From: Tardiphaga sp. | GTDB taxonomy: Bacteria; Pseudomonadota; Alphaproteobacteria; Rhizobiales; Xanthobacteraceae | Direction: 5' to 3' | Assembly: GCF_028290495.1 (NCBI RefSeq) | Contig: NZ_JAQGJT010000156.1 | Span: 54,063 to 118,062, forward strand | Length of the DNA stretch: 64,000 nt | Shown: piece by piece, positions 51,871-61,900 of the stretch | Layout of the letters: every line of letters starts with the position of its first letter | Position numbering within the stretch: the stretch's first letter is position 1 | Made by a program: the position numbers and the translations under genes | Notes under the pieces: model-generated | Told to the model about the DNA's origin: nothing | What the model saw: only the letters and a program-made list of their open reading frames with translations | The model's database searches: none

Positions 51871-52479
51871 ATGACCGCAACCATTTCTCGCTTATACGAT
51901 TCGTACGCAGACGCTCAGAAGGCCGTTCAGCGCCTGGAAACCGCTGGTGTCCCTCACTCCGACATCAGCATTGTCGCCAACAATTCTAATGGTTGGTACG
52001 ACGGAAAGAAAGATCGCGATGGTGACGGCGTGGACGATCGCGCCGAAGCGGCGGGCACCGGCGCTGGTGTTGGCGCCGGTCTGGGTGGCGCGGCCGGCCT
52101 GCTGGCCGGCCTCGGGCTGCTCGCCATTCCGGGTCTCGGCCCTGTGGTTGCCGCAGGTTGGCTCGCTGCCACTGCCGTCGGTGCGGCAGCCGGAGCCGCC
52201 ACCGGTGGACTTGTCGGCGCATTGACGGAAGCTGGCGTATCGAAAGATGACGCACCGCTTTATGCCGAGGGAGTCCGCCGCGGCGGCACGCTTGTGTCGG
52301 CCAAAGTAGCCGATGCGGAACGCGCCCGCCTGGACGCCCTGCTAAGCCCTTCTTCGGTCAATCTGAGCGACCGCAAGGCCGCTTGGACGAAGTCCGGCTG
52401 GGCCGGTTATGATCCGGCAGGTCAGCCCTACGGCGCGGACCAGGTTCGCAAAGAGCGCGCTCTTCACGGCACCCGCTAA
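51871..52479 (+). CDS. General stress protein 17M-like (YflT-type) protein
   Basis: A 202-aa protein. The N-terminal part (ISRLYDSYADAQKAVQRLETAGVPHSDISIVANN) is the typical YflT/general-stress-17M domain. A long Gly/Ala-rich hydrophobic centre (GAGVGAGLGGAAGLLAGLGLL and following) could form a membrane hairpin. The C-terminal half resembles a second such domain. It is in an operon with the preceding exported protein and ends in a strong terminator. A stress role fits the candidate EcfG promoter upstream. Confidence 0.9.
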   Translation: MTATISRLYDSYADAQKAVQRLETAGVPHSDISIVANNSNGWYDGKKDRDGDGVDDRAEAAGTGAGVGAGLGGAAGLLAGLGLLAIPGLGPVVAAGWLAATAVGAAAGAATGGLVGALTEAGVSKDDAPLYAEGVRRGGTLVSAKVADAERARLDALLSPSSVNLSDRKAAWTKSGWAGYDPAGQPYGADQVRKERALHGTR

Positions 52480-52481
52480 AT

Positions 52482-52511
52482 AAAATGGCCCGCTTCGGCG
52501 GGCCATTTTTT
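52482..52511 (+). terminator. Strong intrinsic terminator
   Basis: ATGGCCCGC, loop TTCG, then GCGGGCCAT followed by TTTTTTA. A/T bases flank both sides, so it may work in both directions. It ends the stress operon. Confidence 0.92.
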
Positions 52512-52610
52512 ATTGGCGGTCGCCGGACGGCCCGGCTGCGCAGTCGCTCCGATAGCTACACAACTGCCGAAGGCCTCGTTCCCGTATAGGGATAAAGTGG
52601 CAATTTTTTT

Positions 52611-52635
52611 GGAACGGATCTTTTCCTTGTTGGTT
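52611..52635 (+). promoter_or_regulatory. Candidate EcfG-type promoter
   Basis: GGAAC, 17 bases, then GTT, ending 33 bases before the ATG of the DUF1236 gene. It is the third such site within 5.5 kb. Confidence 0.55.
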
Positions 52636-52668
52636 TCTCATGTCCTTAACAGCACAGGAGGATGGACG

Positions 52669-53076
52669 ATGAAGAACACTATGTTGGCAGGTGCGTTTGT
52701 TTTGGCAGCGCTTTCGGTTCCGATCCTCGCTCAGGCGCAGAACGGCGTGGCGGCTGGTGCGACCACCGGTGCGGTCACGGGCGCTGTCGTGGGCGGCCCG
52801 GTTGGCGCGGCGGTAGGTGCCGGGGTCGGTGCCGTTGCTGGCGGCATTGCCGACGATACGCGCCCGCGCTTCCGAAGCTACGTGTCGGAGCGCCGCGTGC
52901 CGTCCTATCGGTACGAGCGCGAAGTGCGCGTCGGTGCGGACCTGCCAGAAAGCGGCGTCACATACTACGAAGTGCCGAAGGAATACGGCGTGACCAAGTA
53001 CCGCTACACGGTGGTCAACGATCGTACCGTCTTGGTCGATCCCGGCACCCATCGCATCGTCCAGATCGTCGAATAA
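52669..53076 (+). CDS. DUF1236 exported protein with glycine-zipper segment
   Basis: A 135-aa protein with a signal peptide (TMLAGAFVLAALSVPILAQAQ), a Gly-rich hydrophobic part (GAVTGAVVGGPVGAAVGAGVG) and a C-terminal DUF1236 domain (YYEVPKEYGVTKYRYTVVNDRTVLVDPGTHRIVQIVE). ATG 52669 has GGAGG upstream; the track start at 52513 is inside the intergenic region. It is probably periplasmic or attached to the outer membrane. DUF1236 proteins are typical of Bradyrhizobium relatives and have no defined function. Confidence 0.92.
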   Translation: MKNTMLAGAFVLAALSVPILAQAQNGVAAGATTGAVTGAVVGGPVGAAVGAGVGAVAGGIADDTRPRFRSYVSERRVPSYRYEREVRVGADLPESGVTYYEVPKEYGVTKYRYTVVNDRTVLVDPGTHRIVQIVE

Positions 53077-53089
53077 CGACTTCAACGGA

Positions 53090-53117
53090 GCGGCCCCACA
53101 CGGGTGGGGCCGCATTT
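53090..53117 (+). terminator. Hairpin terminator after DUF1236 gene
   Basis: GCGGCCCCAC and its complement GTGGGGCCGC form a 10-bp stem with a 4-base loop, followed by ATTTCC. The T-run is short. It lies 13 bases after the stop. Confidence 0.75.
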
Positions 53118-53148
53118 CCCTGTGTGATGGGGCAACAGGAGATTGGCC

Positions 53149-53730
53149 ATGTCGTTCAATCCGAGTTCGTTTTTTGCCGGCGTCGGGACGGTCTTTGTGG
53201 CAATCGCCGTCGGCTTCGGCGGTGGCGCGATGATGACGGCGACGACGCAGAAGAAGCCCGACGGGCCGAACCGCCTCGAACGCATAGCTTCGACATCCGC
53301 AGCCGCTCCCCCTGCCGCAATGGGACCGGAGAGCGCGATTGCACCGCTGGTCGCGGCCCCACCTACTCCGGCGGAGAACATGCCACAACGGGTCGATCAA
53401 ACGCCAGCACCGCCGTCGGTTTCGACAGACACTTCGGGATCTCAACGGCCTCAAGCTCCGCCTACAGCGCCGGCATCGGCGTCGCCCGAGGCGATACACG
53501 AAACGCAGACGGCTCCCGCCTCCGGACAGGTGAGCGAAAGCGCGAAGAGCAGCGAGCGCAATCGACGCGCGGAACGACGTACGAACGAGCCACGCAAATG
53601 GACCGAACGCAAACGTCCACGGCTAGAATCTGTCGATGTGGCAGTGGCGCGACGCGAGCCAGTGGTCATGCGTGAGGTTGTCGAGGAAGAGGAGCGTACG
53701 CCGCGCTTCGGGCTTTTTGGTCGGGACTAG
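53149..53730 (+). CDS. Membrane-anchored low-complexity protein (193 aa)
   Basis: A 193-aa protein with one N-terminal hydrophobic segment (FFAGVGTVFVAIAVGFGGG), a Pro/Ala/Ser-rich disordered middle and a basic C-terminal end (RRTNEPRKWTERKRPR). The ATG at 53149 has AGGAG 7 bases upstream. It is probably an inner-membrane protein with a periplasmic tail that may bind peptidoglycan or the envelope. I know no family. The next gene looks similar in design. Confidence 0.7.
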   Translation: MSFNPSSFFAGVGTVFVAIAVGFGGGAMMTATTQKKPDGPNRLERIASTSAAAPPAAMGPESAIAPLVAAPPTPAENMPQRVDQTPAPPSVSTDTSGSQRPQAPPTAPASASPEAIHETQTAPASGQVSESAKSSERNRRAERRTNEPRKWTERKRPRLESVDVAVARREPVVMREVVEEEERTPRFGLFGRD

Positions 53731-53799
53731 TTACTCGTTTTCGGTATCGGAAACTAACGGTAGTTCACCCGGTTTTCGCCGCGTCGATGCGGTACCGCA

Positions 53800-54276
53800 A
53801 TGAAGCAGGAAAGCGCCTTGCCCCTTTTTCGATACCTTTGCCTAGTCGGCTCCGTTCTTGTCGGCGCGCTTTGGCTGTTCGGTTCACACGAGAACGGCCT
53901 GCGCTCGGCCCAGACCGAGCGGTGGACGTCGCTCGATACGCTTCGCGCCATGGCACATCACGGAGAGCCTCCGCGTCCGAAGGCGGTCTTCGCTGATGAC
54001 GCGGCCCCGATCCGCGTGGCGGTCACGGAAGCCGCGCCGCTGCCCCCTACGCGCCCTCTCGTTTCGCCTGCCGTTAACTCGCCTGCGCTCAACGACTCCT
54101 TCAATGATGCGCAGGCCCGCTACCGCTCCAGGGGAATTGCTCGCGCCAACATGTCCCGAAAACCGCGACGGCAGGCGGTTGCTGCGCGGGCAGTAAAGCC
54201 TCGAACCGCCGGAGCTACCACCGTTGCTACCGCCGACCGGATGTCTCCCATCGACGTTTTCGGATCAGCGTGGTGA
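53800..54276 (+). CDS. Single-pass membrane protein (158 aa)
   Basis: A 158-aa protein with one hydrophobic segment near residue 10-27 (YLCLVGSVLVGALWLFG) and a long polar, Ala/Pro/Arg-rich tail. It resembles other short anchored proteins of this group. It overlaps the next gene by 4 bases (GTGA), so both are co-translated. No function is suggested by the sequence. Confidence 0.68.
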   Translation: MKQESALPLFRYLCLVGSVLVGALWLFGSHENGLRSAQTERWTSLDTLRAMAHHGEPPRPKAVFADDAAPIRVAVTEAAPLPPTRPLVSPAVNSPALNDSFNDAQARYRSRGIARANMSRKPRRQAVAARAVKPRTAGATTVATADRMSPIDVFGSAW

Positions 54277-54476
54277 CCGGGCCGGCAAAGGGCCCGCTGG
54301 CTGATCAGTTCCAGCTGACGTCCATCATCGCGGCCGCTATACGCGCCTGTCACGAAAGCACGAAGCAGCCTGCCGTCGAACAACTGAGTACCGAGGACGC
54401 CAACTGTATTGCGAAAGCCGTGCTGTCGGCGCTCGCGGAAGCCGGGCTCACGATTGTGCCAACGAAGAACGATTAG
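54273..54476 (+). CDS. Small unknown protein (67 aa)
   Basis: A 67-aa helical protein (FQLTSIIAAAIRACHES, then CIAKAVLSALAEAGLTIVP). GTG 54273 overlaps the previous stop; the GTG one codon before is an alternative. It ends 4 bases inside the converging histidine kinase gene. It looks real by pattern; the function is unknown. Confidence 0.6.
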   Translation: MTGPAKGPLADQFQLTSIIAAAIRACHESTKQPAVEQLSTEDANCIAKAVLSALAEAGLTIVPTKND

Positions 54477-55807
54477 GCTACGTCCGAAGCCGGCAGCTTG
54501 CAGCAGATTGACGTCCAGCCATCTCGCCGCGACAGTTCGAAGCTCCCAGCCAACGCCCGCAAGCGCTCCCGCATGCCTGTTAGGCCCCGCCCGAACACGG
54601 GTTCTGTCGACCAGCCGATTCCGTTATCCGAGACTTCTACAACAACGGAGCCGTGGTGCAGCGCCGCTTTCACTCTCATCTGGCTGGCCCCAGCGTGCTT
54701 CGAGACGTTGGTAATACCTTCCTGTATGACCCGATAGATTGTCTGGGTGACAACACTGTCCATGCCGTCCAGATCGGGGCCGATGTCACAGGCCACTTTG
54801 AGGCCGGGAAGTTGGGCATGGACGTCACGAAGTAACTTTTTGACGCTCGATTGCAGTCCGAGCTCTTCGATATAGAGAGGTCGTAGGCGATCCAGTATCC
54901 GACGATTAGCCATCTGCAGGGCTTCCACAGATTGTATCGCCCGGTGCGGCGCGGAGTCCGGATCGTCCTCACTGATGTTACTGGTGTCGGCCATGGCTAT
55001 GACGTTGGCCCGGATGGCGAAAAGAAGTGGCCCGAGTTCGTCATGGAGTTCACGCGAAATGTCGCGCCGCTCTTCATCCTGAATCAGGATCATCCGACGG
55101 AGCAGAGTCCGATTTTCGGAGTTGAGGCTTGAAAGCGTGCTGGCCAGTTCGTTTACGGCCAAACAGCTCTGGCGTATTTCCGGGGGCCCCGAGCAAGCGA
55201 TCCTGGCCTCATAATGGCCGTCTTGCAGCTTTGCCAGCCCGTTCCCGAGATCGCTCAGCGGCTTCAAGGCAGCCCCTACGGTCCAGAATGCGATAAGAAT
55301 GGTAAGAAAGGCCAATCCTACGCCGGAAGCGACGATCGAGAGAAAGCCCACCCATTTTTCATAGATGTTTGCCCGAATGTCGGGCTCGTAGACGAGGTCT
55401 CCAACGCGCCGATCCCCGACCAGAATTGGAATACGCCGTGACAGATCCGGCAAGTTGAGAAAGCTCACGAACCAGTGCGGCACGTGAGAATAACTTAGCG
55501 CAACGGCAGGGTCAGTTTTCGTCGTCGATATTGCGCCGACCGGCCGGAACTGCAGGGCATCGGGACTGGTGGAGGCTAGGCCGGAGACAAAGGCCACCAG
55601 GACGGCGTTCGGGTCGTACGTCACCTTCAATGCATTGTTGAGGGCGCCCGCAACCAGGACGGCCGAGCGCTCGGCGGGTTCGTTCTCGTCGACAAGCTGG
55701 TCAGCCGAGAACAGCCGCAATAGCGAGGCGCCGGCAACTAAAGCCACAAGGAAAACGGCGCACAAAAACAGCGATAGACGAGTTCGAAGTGAGTATGTTT
55801 TCCACAT
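54473..55807 (-). CDS. Sensor histidine kinase, NarX/HisKA_3 type
   Basis: A 444-aa kinase. Two membrane segments (LFLCAVFLVALVAGASLL and FLSIVASGVGLAFLTILIAFW) enclose a periplasmic sensor of about 130 residues. A HAMP domain follows, then a HisKA_3 dimerisation helix with the phospho-accepting His in RDISRELHDELGP, and a HATPase domain (EGITNVSKHA, SDNGIGW, GRGLTGMRERL). The layout is that of NarX/UhpB-type kinases that signal to LuxR-type regulators. It is divergent from such a regulator at 55901. The ligand is unknown. Confidence 0.94.
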   Translation of the reverse strand: MWKTYSLRTRLSLFLCAVFLVALVAGASLLRLFSADQLVDENEPAERSAVLVAGALNNALKVTYDPNAVLVAFVSGLASTSPDALQFRPVGAISTTKTDPAVALSYSHVPHWFVSFLNLPDLSRRIPILVGDRRVGDLVYEPDIRANIYEKWVGFLSIVASGVGLAFLTILIAFWTVGAALKPLSDLGNGLAKLQDGHYEARIACSGPPEIRQSCLAVNELASTLSSLNSENRTLLRRMILIQDEERRDISRELHDELGPLLFAIRANVIAMADTSNISEDDPDSAPHRAIQSVEALQMANRRILDRLRPLYIEELGLQSSVKKLLRDVHAQLPGLKVACDIGPDLDGMDSVVTQTIYRVIQEGITNVSKHAGASQMRVKAALHHGSVVVEVSDNGIGWSTEPVFGRGLTGMRERLRALAGSFELSRRDGWTSICCKLPASDVA

Positions 55808-55900
55808 TGGAAGGATTCCAAGCTATGAACAGAACAATCCCTGTTCAAAGGCCGCTGACCTCCTATCTATAGACAGGTCACAACTTACAGAAAATATATC

Positions 55901-56521
55901 ATGAGATTGTTGATCGTTGATGATCATCCCGTGGTCGCCTCCGGATGCCGGTCGCTATTCGCTTCCGATGCTTCGGTGAAAATCGACGAAGCGGCGGATG
56001 AGAAATCTGGTCACCGTGCTTATCTGAGTAAGCGCCCGGATGTGACGATTATCGACATCAATCTGCCCGACCTTTCCGGTTTCGAACTGATGCGTCGGAT
56101 CCGGAAAGAAGACCCCGATGCCCGCATTATCATGTTTAGTATGAACGACGATCCAGCGTTCGTTGCGCGCGCTATCGAGCTGGGAGCTCAGGGGTACGTT
56201 TCCAAGGGAGATGATCCGCGCTTATTGGTCAAGGCCGTGCGAAAGGTGGCGGCAGGGGAAAATTTCATCACGCCGCGCCTCGCCGAATCCGTCACCTTCT
56301 CTGCAGCGGCGATTCGCTCGAGCCCGACGTCTCAGATGAAGCCGCGTGAACTTGAGATCCTGCGACTGTTGGCACGAGGCGACAAAATCAGTGAGATCGC
56401 TGACGCTCTGGACATTTCCTACAAGACGGTCGCCAATACGACGTCGCTGCTCAAGCAGAAGCTTGGTGCAAAGAGCCACTCCGATTTGATCCGCATTGCG
56501 GTCGAGACTGAGTTGAGCTGA
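55901..56521 (+). CDS. LuxR/NarL-type response regulator
   Basis: A 206-aa regulator. The receiver domain has LLIVDDHPVV, the phospho-acceptor D52 in TIIDINLPDLSG, the FSMND segment and the conserved Lys in GYVSKGDD. A LuxR-type HTH follows (LTKREL-like MKPRELEILRLLARGDKISEIADALDISYKTVANTTSLLKQKLG). It is transcribed away from the histidine kinase gene across a 93-bp gap, and the pair probably forms one two-component system. Targets are unknown. Confidence 0.95.
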   Translation: MRLLIVDDHPVVASGCRSLFASDASVKIDEAADEKSGHRAYLSKRPDVTIIDINLPDLSGFELMRRIRKEDPDARIIMFSMNDDPAFVARAIELGAQGYVSKGDDPRLLVKAVRKVAAGENFITPRLAESVTFSAAAIRSSPTSQMKPRELEILRLLARGDKISEIADALDISYKTVANTTSLLKQKLGAKSHSDLIRIAVETELS

Positions 56522-56659
56522 GCCGCAAGACCAGTTCCCAGTTTTCCGATTTTCGCTTCGCGATGTGGCTGGCTGCAGCCTGAAGGGCCCATTCATGCTG
56601 CCTTCATTTGGAGGGTGGCAAGAAACGCCTGCATCACAGCTGGGGCGCAATGGCAGGAA

Positions 56660-57115
56660 ATGAACATGGCCCAGGTTGACCCTATCGCACGCGCCATCGA
56701 CTGGTTGGACGCCTGCAAGGCAAACGACCTGGAAACGGTTTGTTCGCTATACGCGCCAGACGCAACGAGCACGATTCCGTCGGTGCCGGTTTCCGGCCCC
56801 GGGATTCTCCTGTCAGGCGCGGAGCAGCATCGTCGGTACTAGATGGACGCCTTTCAAAGCGGCACCACCGAGGTCTTTGAGCTGGTCGAGATCTACCCGG
56901 GTCGCGACAGCGCAGTACTCATCTATTATGACAGGTACTATCGGCGTGTCTGCGAATACCTGCAGTTCAACAATGCAGGCCTCGTTTCAACCGCAGCGCG
57001 ACATCTCATTCCGCGGCGACGGAGGTGTTTCCGATGCCTGCCAGCGCCGCTGCGGGGGACGACGCGAATTCGTCAGTCTCTGAGCTTTTGCGCTGCGAGG
57101 CGCGGCAAAATCTAG
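56660..57115 (+). pseudogene. NTF2/SnoaL-like protein with in-frame stop
   Basis: The frame starts at 56660 with IARAIDWLDACKANDLETVCSLYAPDATS, a typical NTF2-like start. At 56840 a TAG interrupts HRRY|MDAFQSG, and the same frame continues with FELVEIYPGRDSAVLIYYDRYY...CEYLQFNNAG, the expected second half. Family members usually have Trp at this place (RRYW), so a TGG to TAG change is the simplest explanation. The function of the intact family is ill-defined; small rhizobial members are common. Confidence 0.75.
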
Positions 57116-57216
57116 GGGAAGCGCAGCAGCTTCCGGTAGGACCTGCACGCAACAGCTTGCGCCAGCGCGCCATTGCACTCAGCGAGCTGTCCAAGCGCGA
57201 CGCCAATTCCGCCTGA
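57034..57216 (+). CDS. Small unknown protein (60 aa)
   Basis: A 60-aa frame from ATG 57034 with LLRCEARQNLGEAQQLPVGPARNSLRQRAIALSELSKRD. A similar helix (LRxEAxxNLxEAxxLPxGxARNxLRQRA) is found in many short rhizobial proteins, which supports a real gene even though it overlaps the end of the pseudogene. The function is unknown. Confidence 0.5.
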   Translation: MPASAAAGDDANSSVSELLRCEARQNLGEAQQLPVGPARNSLRQRAIALSELSKRDANSA

Positions 57217-57447
57217 AGGTGGATACTCGGATTTACAGGCACGCAAGCGGTGTGAAATTGCCACAAACTCCCGGTCAATATGGTTCCGTTGAACTGGGTA
57301 GCGGCTACGAGACCAGGTCTCTCAAGACGCTTCGATGCACGCGTTGCCGATTTTTCCCGAATACCTCTCGCTGAACGGAACTTTACATCTCGATTCCGCT
57401 TGTGACGTGTGACCGCTTGCCGGTCTTGAAACCTGGGAGTATGCGCA

Positions 57448-58158
57448 ATGAGACGTTCGTTTTTAGGATCTGCAGCGGCCCTCGCTCTGGTTGCCAGCAC
57501 GGCGCTGGTGTCGGCTCAAATTTCCGGCGGTACGACGGCTCCGGCCGGCGGAGGCGCGAAGGGAAGTGAGGCTCCGGCTGCGACGCAGCCGCGCGAAGGC
57601 GGTTCGGTCAACGTCCAACCGGCCGCAAAGGGATCGGCTGCGGAGAGTACAGCTGCACCGCCGGCAAAGACTGGCGCTGCCAACCCTGACCATGCCGGCA
57701 CCAAGTCCGGCGACATGAAGGCCGATTCAACGTCGAAGCCGGCGTCCGGCGCCGCGACATCGCCGACTGCTGCTTCCAAGGACGCTCCAGCCGCGTCAAA
57801 GGATGCAAAAAACCCCACCGCCGACACCAAGGCAGCGAATCCAACCGCGGACAACAAAGCCGCGGACGGCAAGACCACGGGCAATGCCGCAACATCGGTG
57901 GCCGCAGCACCGCCGGCTGAAAAGCGTAGCGAGATCACGACAGCGATCAAGCAGGAGAAGGTTGAGGAAGTGACAAATGTCAACTTCAACATCTCTATCG
58001 GAACTGCTGTGCCCGCTTCGGTCCGCTATCATCCGCTTCCTCCACGTATCGTGGAGATTTACCCGGAATGGCGCGGCTACGACTTCATCGTCGTGCGAGG
58101 GAAATACATCATTCTGCGTCCGCAGACTCGCGAGATCGTCTACATTATTGAGGGCTAG
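57448..58158 (+). CDS. DUF1236 exported protein with Ala/Thr/Lys-rich linker
   Basis: A 236-aa protein with a signal peptide (RRSFLGSAAALALVASTALVSA), a long low-complexity region (repeated SKDAP, NPTAD and NKAAD-like blocks, residues 30-155) and a C-terminal DUF1236 domain (PPRIVEIYPEWRGYDFIVVRGKYIILRPQTREIVYIIEG). The linker suggests it spans the periplasm or peptidoglycan. A weak GGAAC element lies near 57377 but its spacing partner is poor, so I do not call a promoter. The family is the same as 52669..53076. Confidence 0.9.
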   Translation: MRRSFLGSAAALALVASTALVSAQISGGTTAPAGGGAKGSEAPAATQPREGGSVNVQPAAKGSAAESTAAPPAKTGAANPDHAGTKSGDMKADSTSKPASGAATSPTAASKDAPAASKDAKNPTADTKAANPTADNKAADGKTTGNAATSVAAAPPAEKRSEITTAIKQEKVEEVTNVNFNISIGTAVPASVRYHPLPPRIVEIYPEWRGYDFIVVRGKYIILRPQTREIVYIIEG

Positions 58159-58986
58159 GCCCAGCCATGGCCGGGGGGTTGACTAACTGAGCTGGAGACC
58201 CCACTCGCCTCCCAAAACTAGGTCCTGCTCGCGGTCGTTCCCCGCAGGCAGGACGCTCTTTGTTCTGATGCTTTCAAAGGTGCGCGTAGGTGTTGTCACC
58301 GATCGGCAACGTCAGCATCGTGCGTAAGATCCAGCGAGGCGAGCATGCGAGCTCCACACGACGCGTGCACGTCGTGCTTACCTACTTCATCCGAGGGTTG
58401 CTCAAGTGTCAGGGCCGCGTGCTGGTATGACTGTTCCGCCAGATGCGCAAAGATGCATCCCTGCTGTTAGCAACGCCGTCAGGAAGTCGGTCCTAACGAC
58501 AAGGTATCGGCACCTCGCCGGCGAGCATCGGGTACAAAAATCTCTGGAAGGCCAAGCTTTTGAACGCCGTTTCAATTTGCTCTACCGTTACTTCGAGCGG
58601 GGCTGAGCCGGTACGTTCACGCGCTCACTTTGTTCGGGGCACACCCGATAAGCTGCAGGGGCTGATGTTCCACCAAATTTAAGAATGATAGGCAATCTCG
58701 ATGGCGCGCTGCAGAATTCCCAAGCGGTGGCATTACAATTTTCGGCCGGGACTTCGAATAGCGGAAATCTGCGTTGCATGCAGAAATACCCAATGTAAAT
58801 TTAGCATGATACAATCTAATTTTGAGTGTTTGCTACCTCGACTGAGGAACGAACTTTGAAACCCAATGTCTCCCACATGACGCTACGGGATGCCCGGGGA
58901 AAGACTGGAAATCTTTGTGGCAGAGAAGCAGTCGTGCGCTATCGTCTTGCAGCCACGGCGGTTCTCAGTATTTTTCTAGGTGCTTC
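58159..58986. other. Long intergenic region
   Basis: About 830 bases without a convincing gene. The ORF 58406..58606 is short and has no family pattern. A 7-bp dyad CACGACG/CGTCGTG lies near 58356-58376. The region should contain the promoter for the HAMP-array kinase. Confidence 0.45.
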
Positions 58987-61900
58987 ATGAGCGAAACGAC
59001 GACCTCTCGCGCCCGCAAGAAGACCGGCCCTGCTGTTAAAATCAACCGAATGACGAATGGTCTCGGCGATGATCCGGCCGCAGCGCGGTCGCGTCAGCTC
59101 CTGATGGCGATGGTGGCTTTTCGAGACGGAGACTTTTCAGTTAGGCTGCCTGCTGATTGGTCGGGCGTGGAAGGACGAATCGCCGAAGCATTCAACCAAA
59201 GCGTCGCTCATGAAGAGCGGATCTCCCAGGAGGTTGCGCGGTTGAGCGTCACCGTCGGTAAAGAGGGGCGGCTGAAGCAGCGCATGACGCTTCCGGGAGC
59301 CGTTGGGCAGTGGGCCAAAAAAGTTGATTCAATCAATACCCTGCTGGACGATCTCGTCCGGCCGACGACCGAGGTGGCGCGGACGATCGGCGCGGTTGCA
59401 AAGGGCGATCTTGGGCAATCCATGGATTTGGAAGTCGATGGGCGCCCCCTGAGAGGCGAGTTCCTGCGTTCCGCCAAACTCGTCAATACCATGATCGAGC
59501 AATTATCCGTCTTCACTTCGGAAGTTACGCGTGTGGCCCGTGAAGTCGGCACCGAGGGCAAGCTGGGGGGACAAGCCAAGGTGAGAGGCGTCTCCGGCGT
59601 GTGGAAGGAGCTTACCGAATCGGTCAATCAAATGGCCGGCAATTTGACTGCGCAAGTCCGTAACATTGCGGACGTCACCATCGCTGTGGCGAACGGTGAT
59701 CTTTCTAAGAAAATCACGGTAGACGTGCGTGGCGAGATCTTGCAACTCAAAGAAGCCATTAACACAATGGTCGATCAATTGCGGTCGTTCGCCTCGGAAG
59801 TAACGCGCATGGCTCGCGAGGTGGGCACGGACGGGAGCCTGGGCGGCCAGGCCGTCGTGCCCGGCGTTGCAGGTACCTGGAAGGATTTGACGGACTCCGT
59901 CAATGCGATGGCGACCAACCTCACGGAACAGGTGCGCAACATTGCAACGGTAACCACCGCCGTCGCACGCGGCGACCTTTCTCGGAAGATTACCGTGGAT
60001 GCCAAGGGGGAAATCCTCGAACTGAAGGAAACCATCAATACGATGGTGGACCAACTTAACGGCTTTTCGTCGGAAGTAACGCGCGTTGCCCGCGAGGTCG
60101 GCACCGAGGGTAAGCTTGGCGGGCAGGCGCAGGTACCGGGCATCGCGGGCACCTGGAAGGATCTGACCGACTCTGTCAATTCGATGGCGTCGAACCTGAC
60201 CGGTCAGGTGCGCAACATCGCGGATGTGACGACCGCGGTCGCCAGGGGCGACCTTTCCCGTAAGATCACCGTCGATGTGAAGGGCGAAATTCTTGCTCTA
60301 AAGAACACCATCAACACGATGGTAGATCAGCTCAACGGCTTTGCGGCCGAGGTGACGCGCGTCGCGCGCGAGGTCGGCACCGAAGGCAAGTTAGGCGGCC
60401 AGGCCGCAGTGCCGGGGGTCGCCGGCACGTGGAAGGATCTGACGGACAACGTCAACTTCATGGCGTCGAACCTGACGGGGCAGGTCCGCAACATCGCCGA
60501 AGTCACGACCGCTGTGGCTCGCGGCGACCTTTCGAAGAAAATCACCGCGGATGTCCGCGGGGAAATTTTGGAAGTGAAGAACACCATCAACACCATGGTC
60601 GATCAGTTAAATGGCTTCGCCTCCGAAGTGACACGCGTGGCGCGCGAAGTCGGCACCGAGGGCAAGCTTGGAGGACAAGCTCAGGTGCCCGGTGTGGCCG
60701 GCACCTGGAAGGACTTGACCGACAATGTGAACTCGATGGCTTCCAACCTCACCGGCCAGGTTCGCAATATCGCCGACGTGGCGACGGCGGTGGCGAACGG
60801 AGACCTTTCGCGCAAAATCACCGTTGACGTGAAAGGTGAGATTCTCGAGCTCAAAAACACGCTTAACACGATGGTCGATCAGTTGAACGCCTTCGCTGGC
60901 GAGGTCAGTCGTGTCGCGCGCGAGGTCGGCACCGAGGGCAAGCTAGGCGGTCAGGCGGCGGTGGAAGGCGTGGCCGGCACCTGGAAGGATCTGACCGACA
61001 ACGTGAACTCAATGGCCAATAATCTGACGGGCCAGGTTCGTAACATCGCGGACGTGACGACCGCCGTCGCCAGAGGCGACCTTTCGCGCAAGATCACCGT
61101 CGATGTGAAGGGCGAGATTTTGGCCCTCAAGAACACCATGAACACGATGGTGGATCAGCTCAACGGCTTCGCCGCCGAAGTGACGCGGGTGGCGCGCGAG
61201 GTCGGCACCGAGGGCAAGCTCGGAGGTCAGGCCGCAGTGCCCGGCGTCGCCGGTACTTGGAAGGATCTGACCGACAACGTCAACTTCATGGCCTCGAACC
61301 TGACGGGGCAGGTCCGCAACATCGCCGAAGTCACGACCGCTGTGGCTCGCGGCGACCTGTCAAAGAAGATCACCGCCGACGTCCGTGGTGAGATTTTGGA
61401 GGTGAAGAACACCATCAACACGATGGTCGATCAGCTGAATGGTTTCGCTTCGGAAGTGACACGCGTGGCGCGCGAGGTTGGTACTGAAGGCAAGCTCGGA
61501 GGCCAGGCGCAAGTGCCAGGCGTTGCCGGCACTTGGAAGGACTTGACCGATAACGTTAACTCGATGGCCAACAACCTGACCGGCCAGGTTCGCAACATTG
61601 CCGAAGTCACCATCGCGGTCGCCAACGGAGACCTTTCAAAGAAGATCACCGCCGACGTTCGCGGCGAGATTCTCGAAGTCAAGCAGACCATCAACACCAT
61701 GGTGGATCAGCTCCGGTCTTTCGCGGCGGAAGTCAGCCGCGTGGCGCGCGAAGTCGGCACCGACGGCAAGCTCGGCGGCCAAGCACAAGTCCCGGGAGTC
61801 GCCGGCACCTGGAAGGACCTGACGGACAACGTCAATTCAATGGCCAATAACCTGACAGGGCAGGTCCGGAACATCGCCGACGTAGCAACGGCCATCGCGC

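Noticed and set aside
52510-53499. 329-aa minus-strand and 337-aa plus-strand ORFs around 53 kb
   Set aside because: Arg/Cys-rich shadows of the DUF1236 and anchored-protein genes.
57377-57400. Fourth EcfG-like promoter before the DUF1236 gene at 57448
   Set aside because: GGAAC is present but GTT is not at 16-17 bases (GCTT at that place).
58406-58606. 66-aa plus-strand ORF before the HAMP kinase
   Set aside because: No ribosome site, family likeness or operon context; treated as intergenic.
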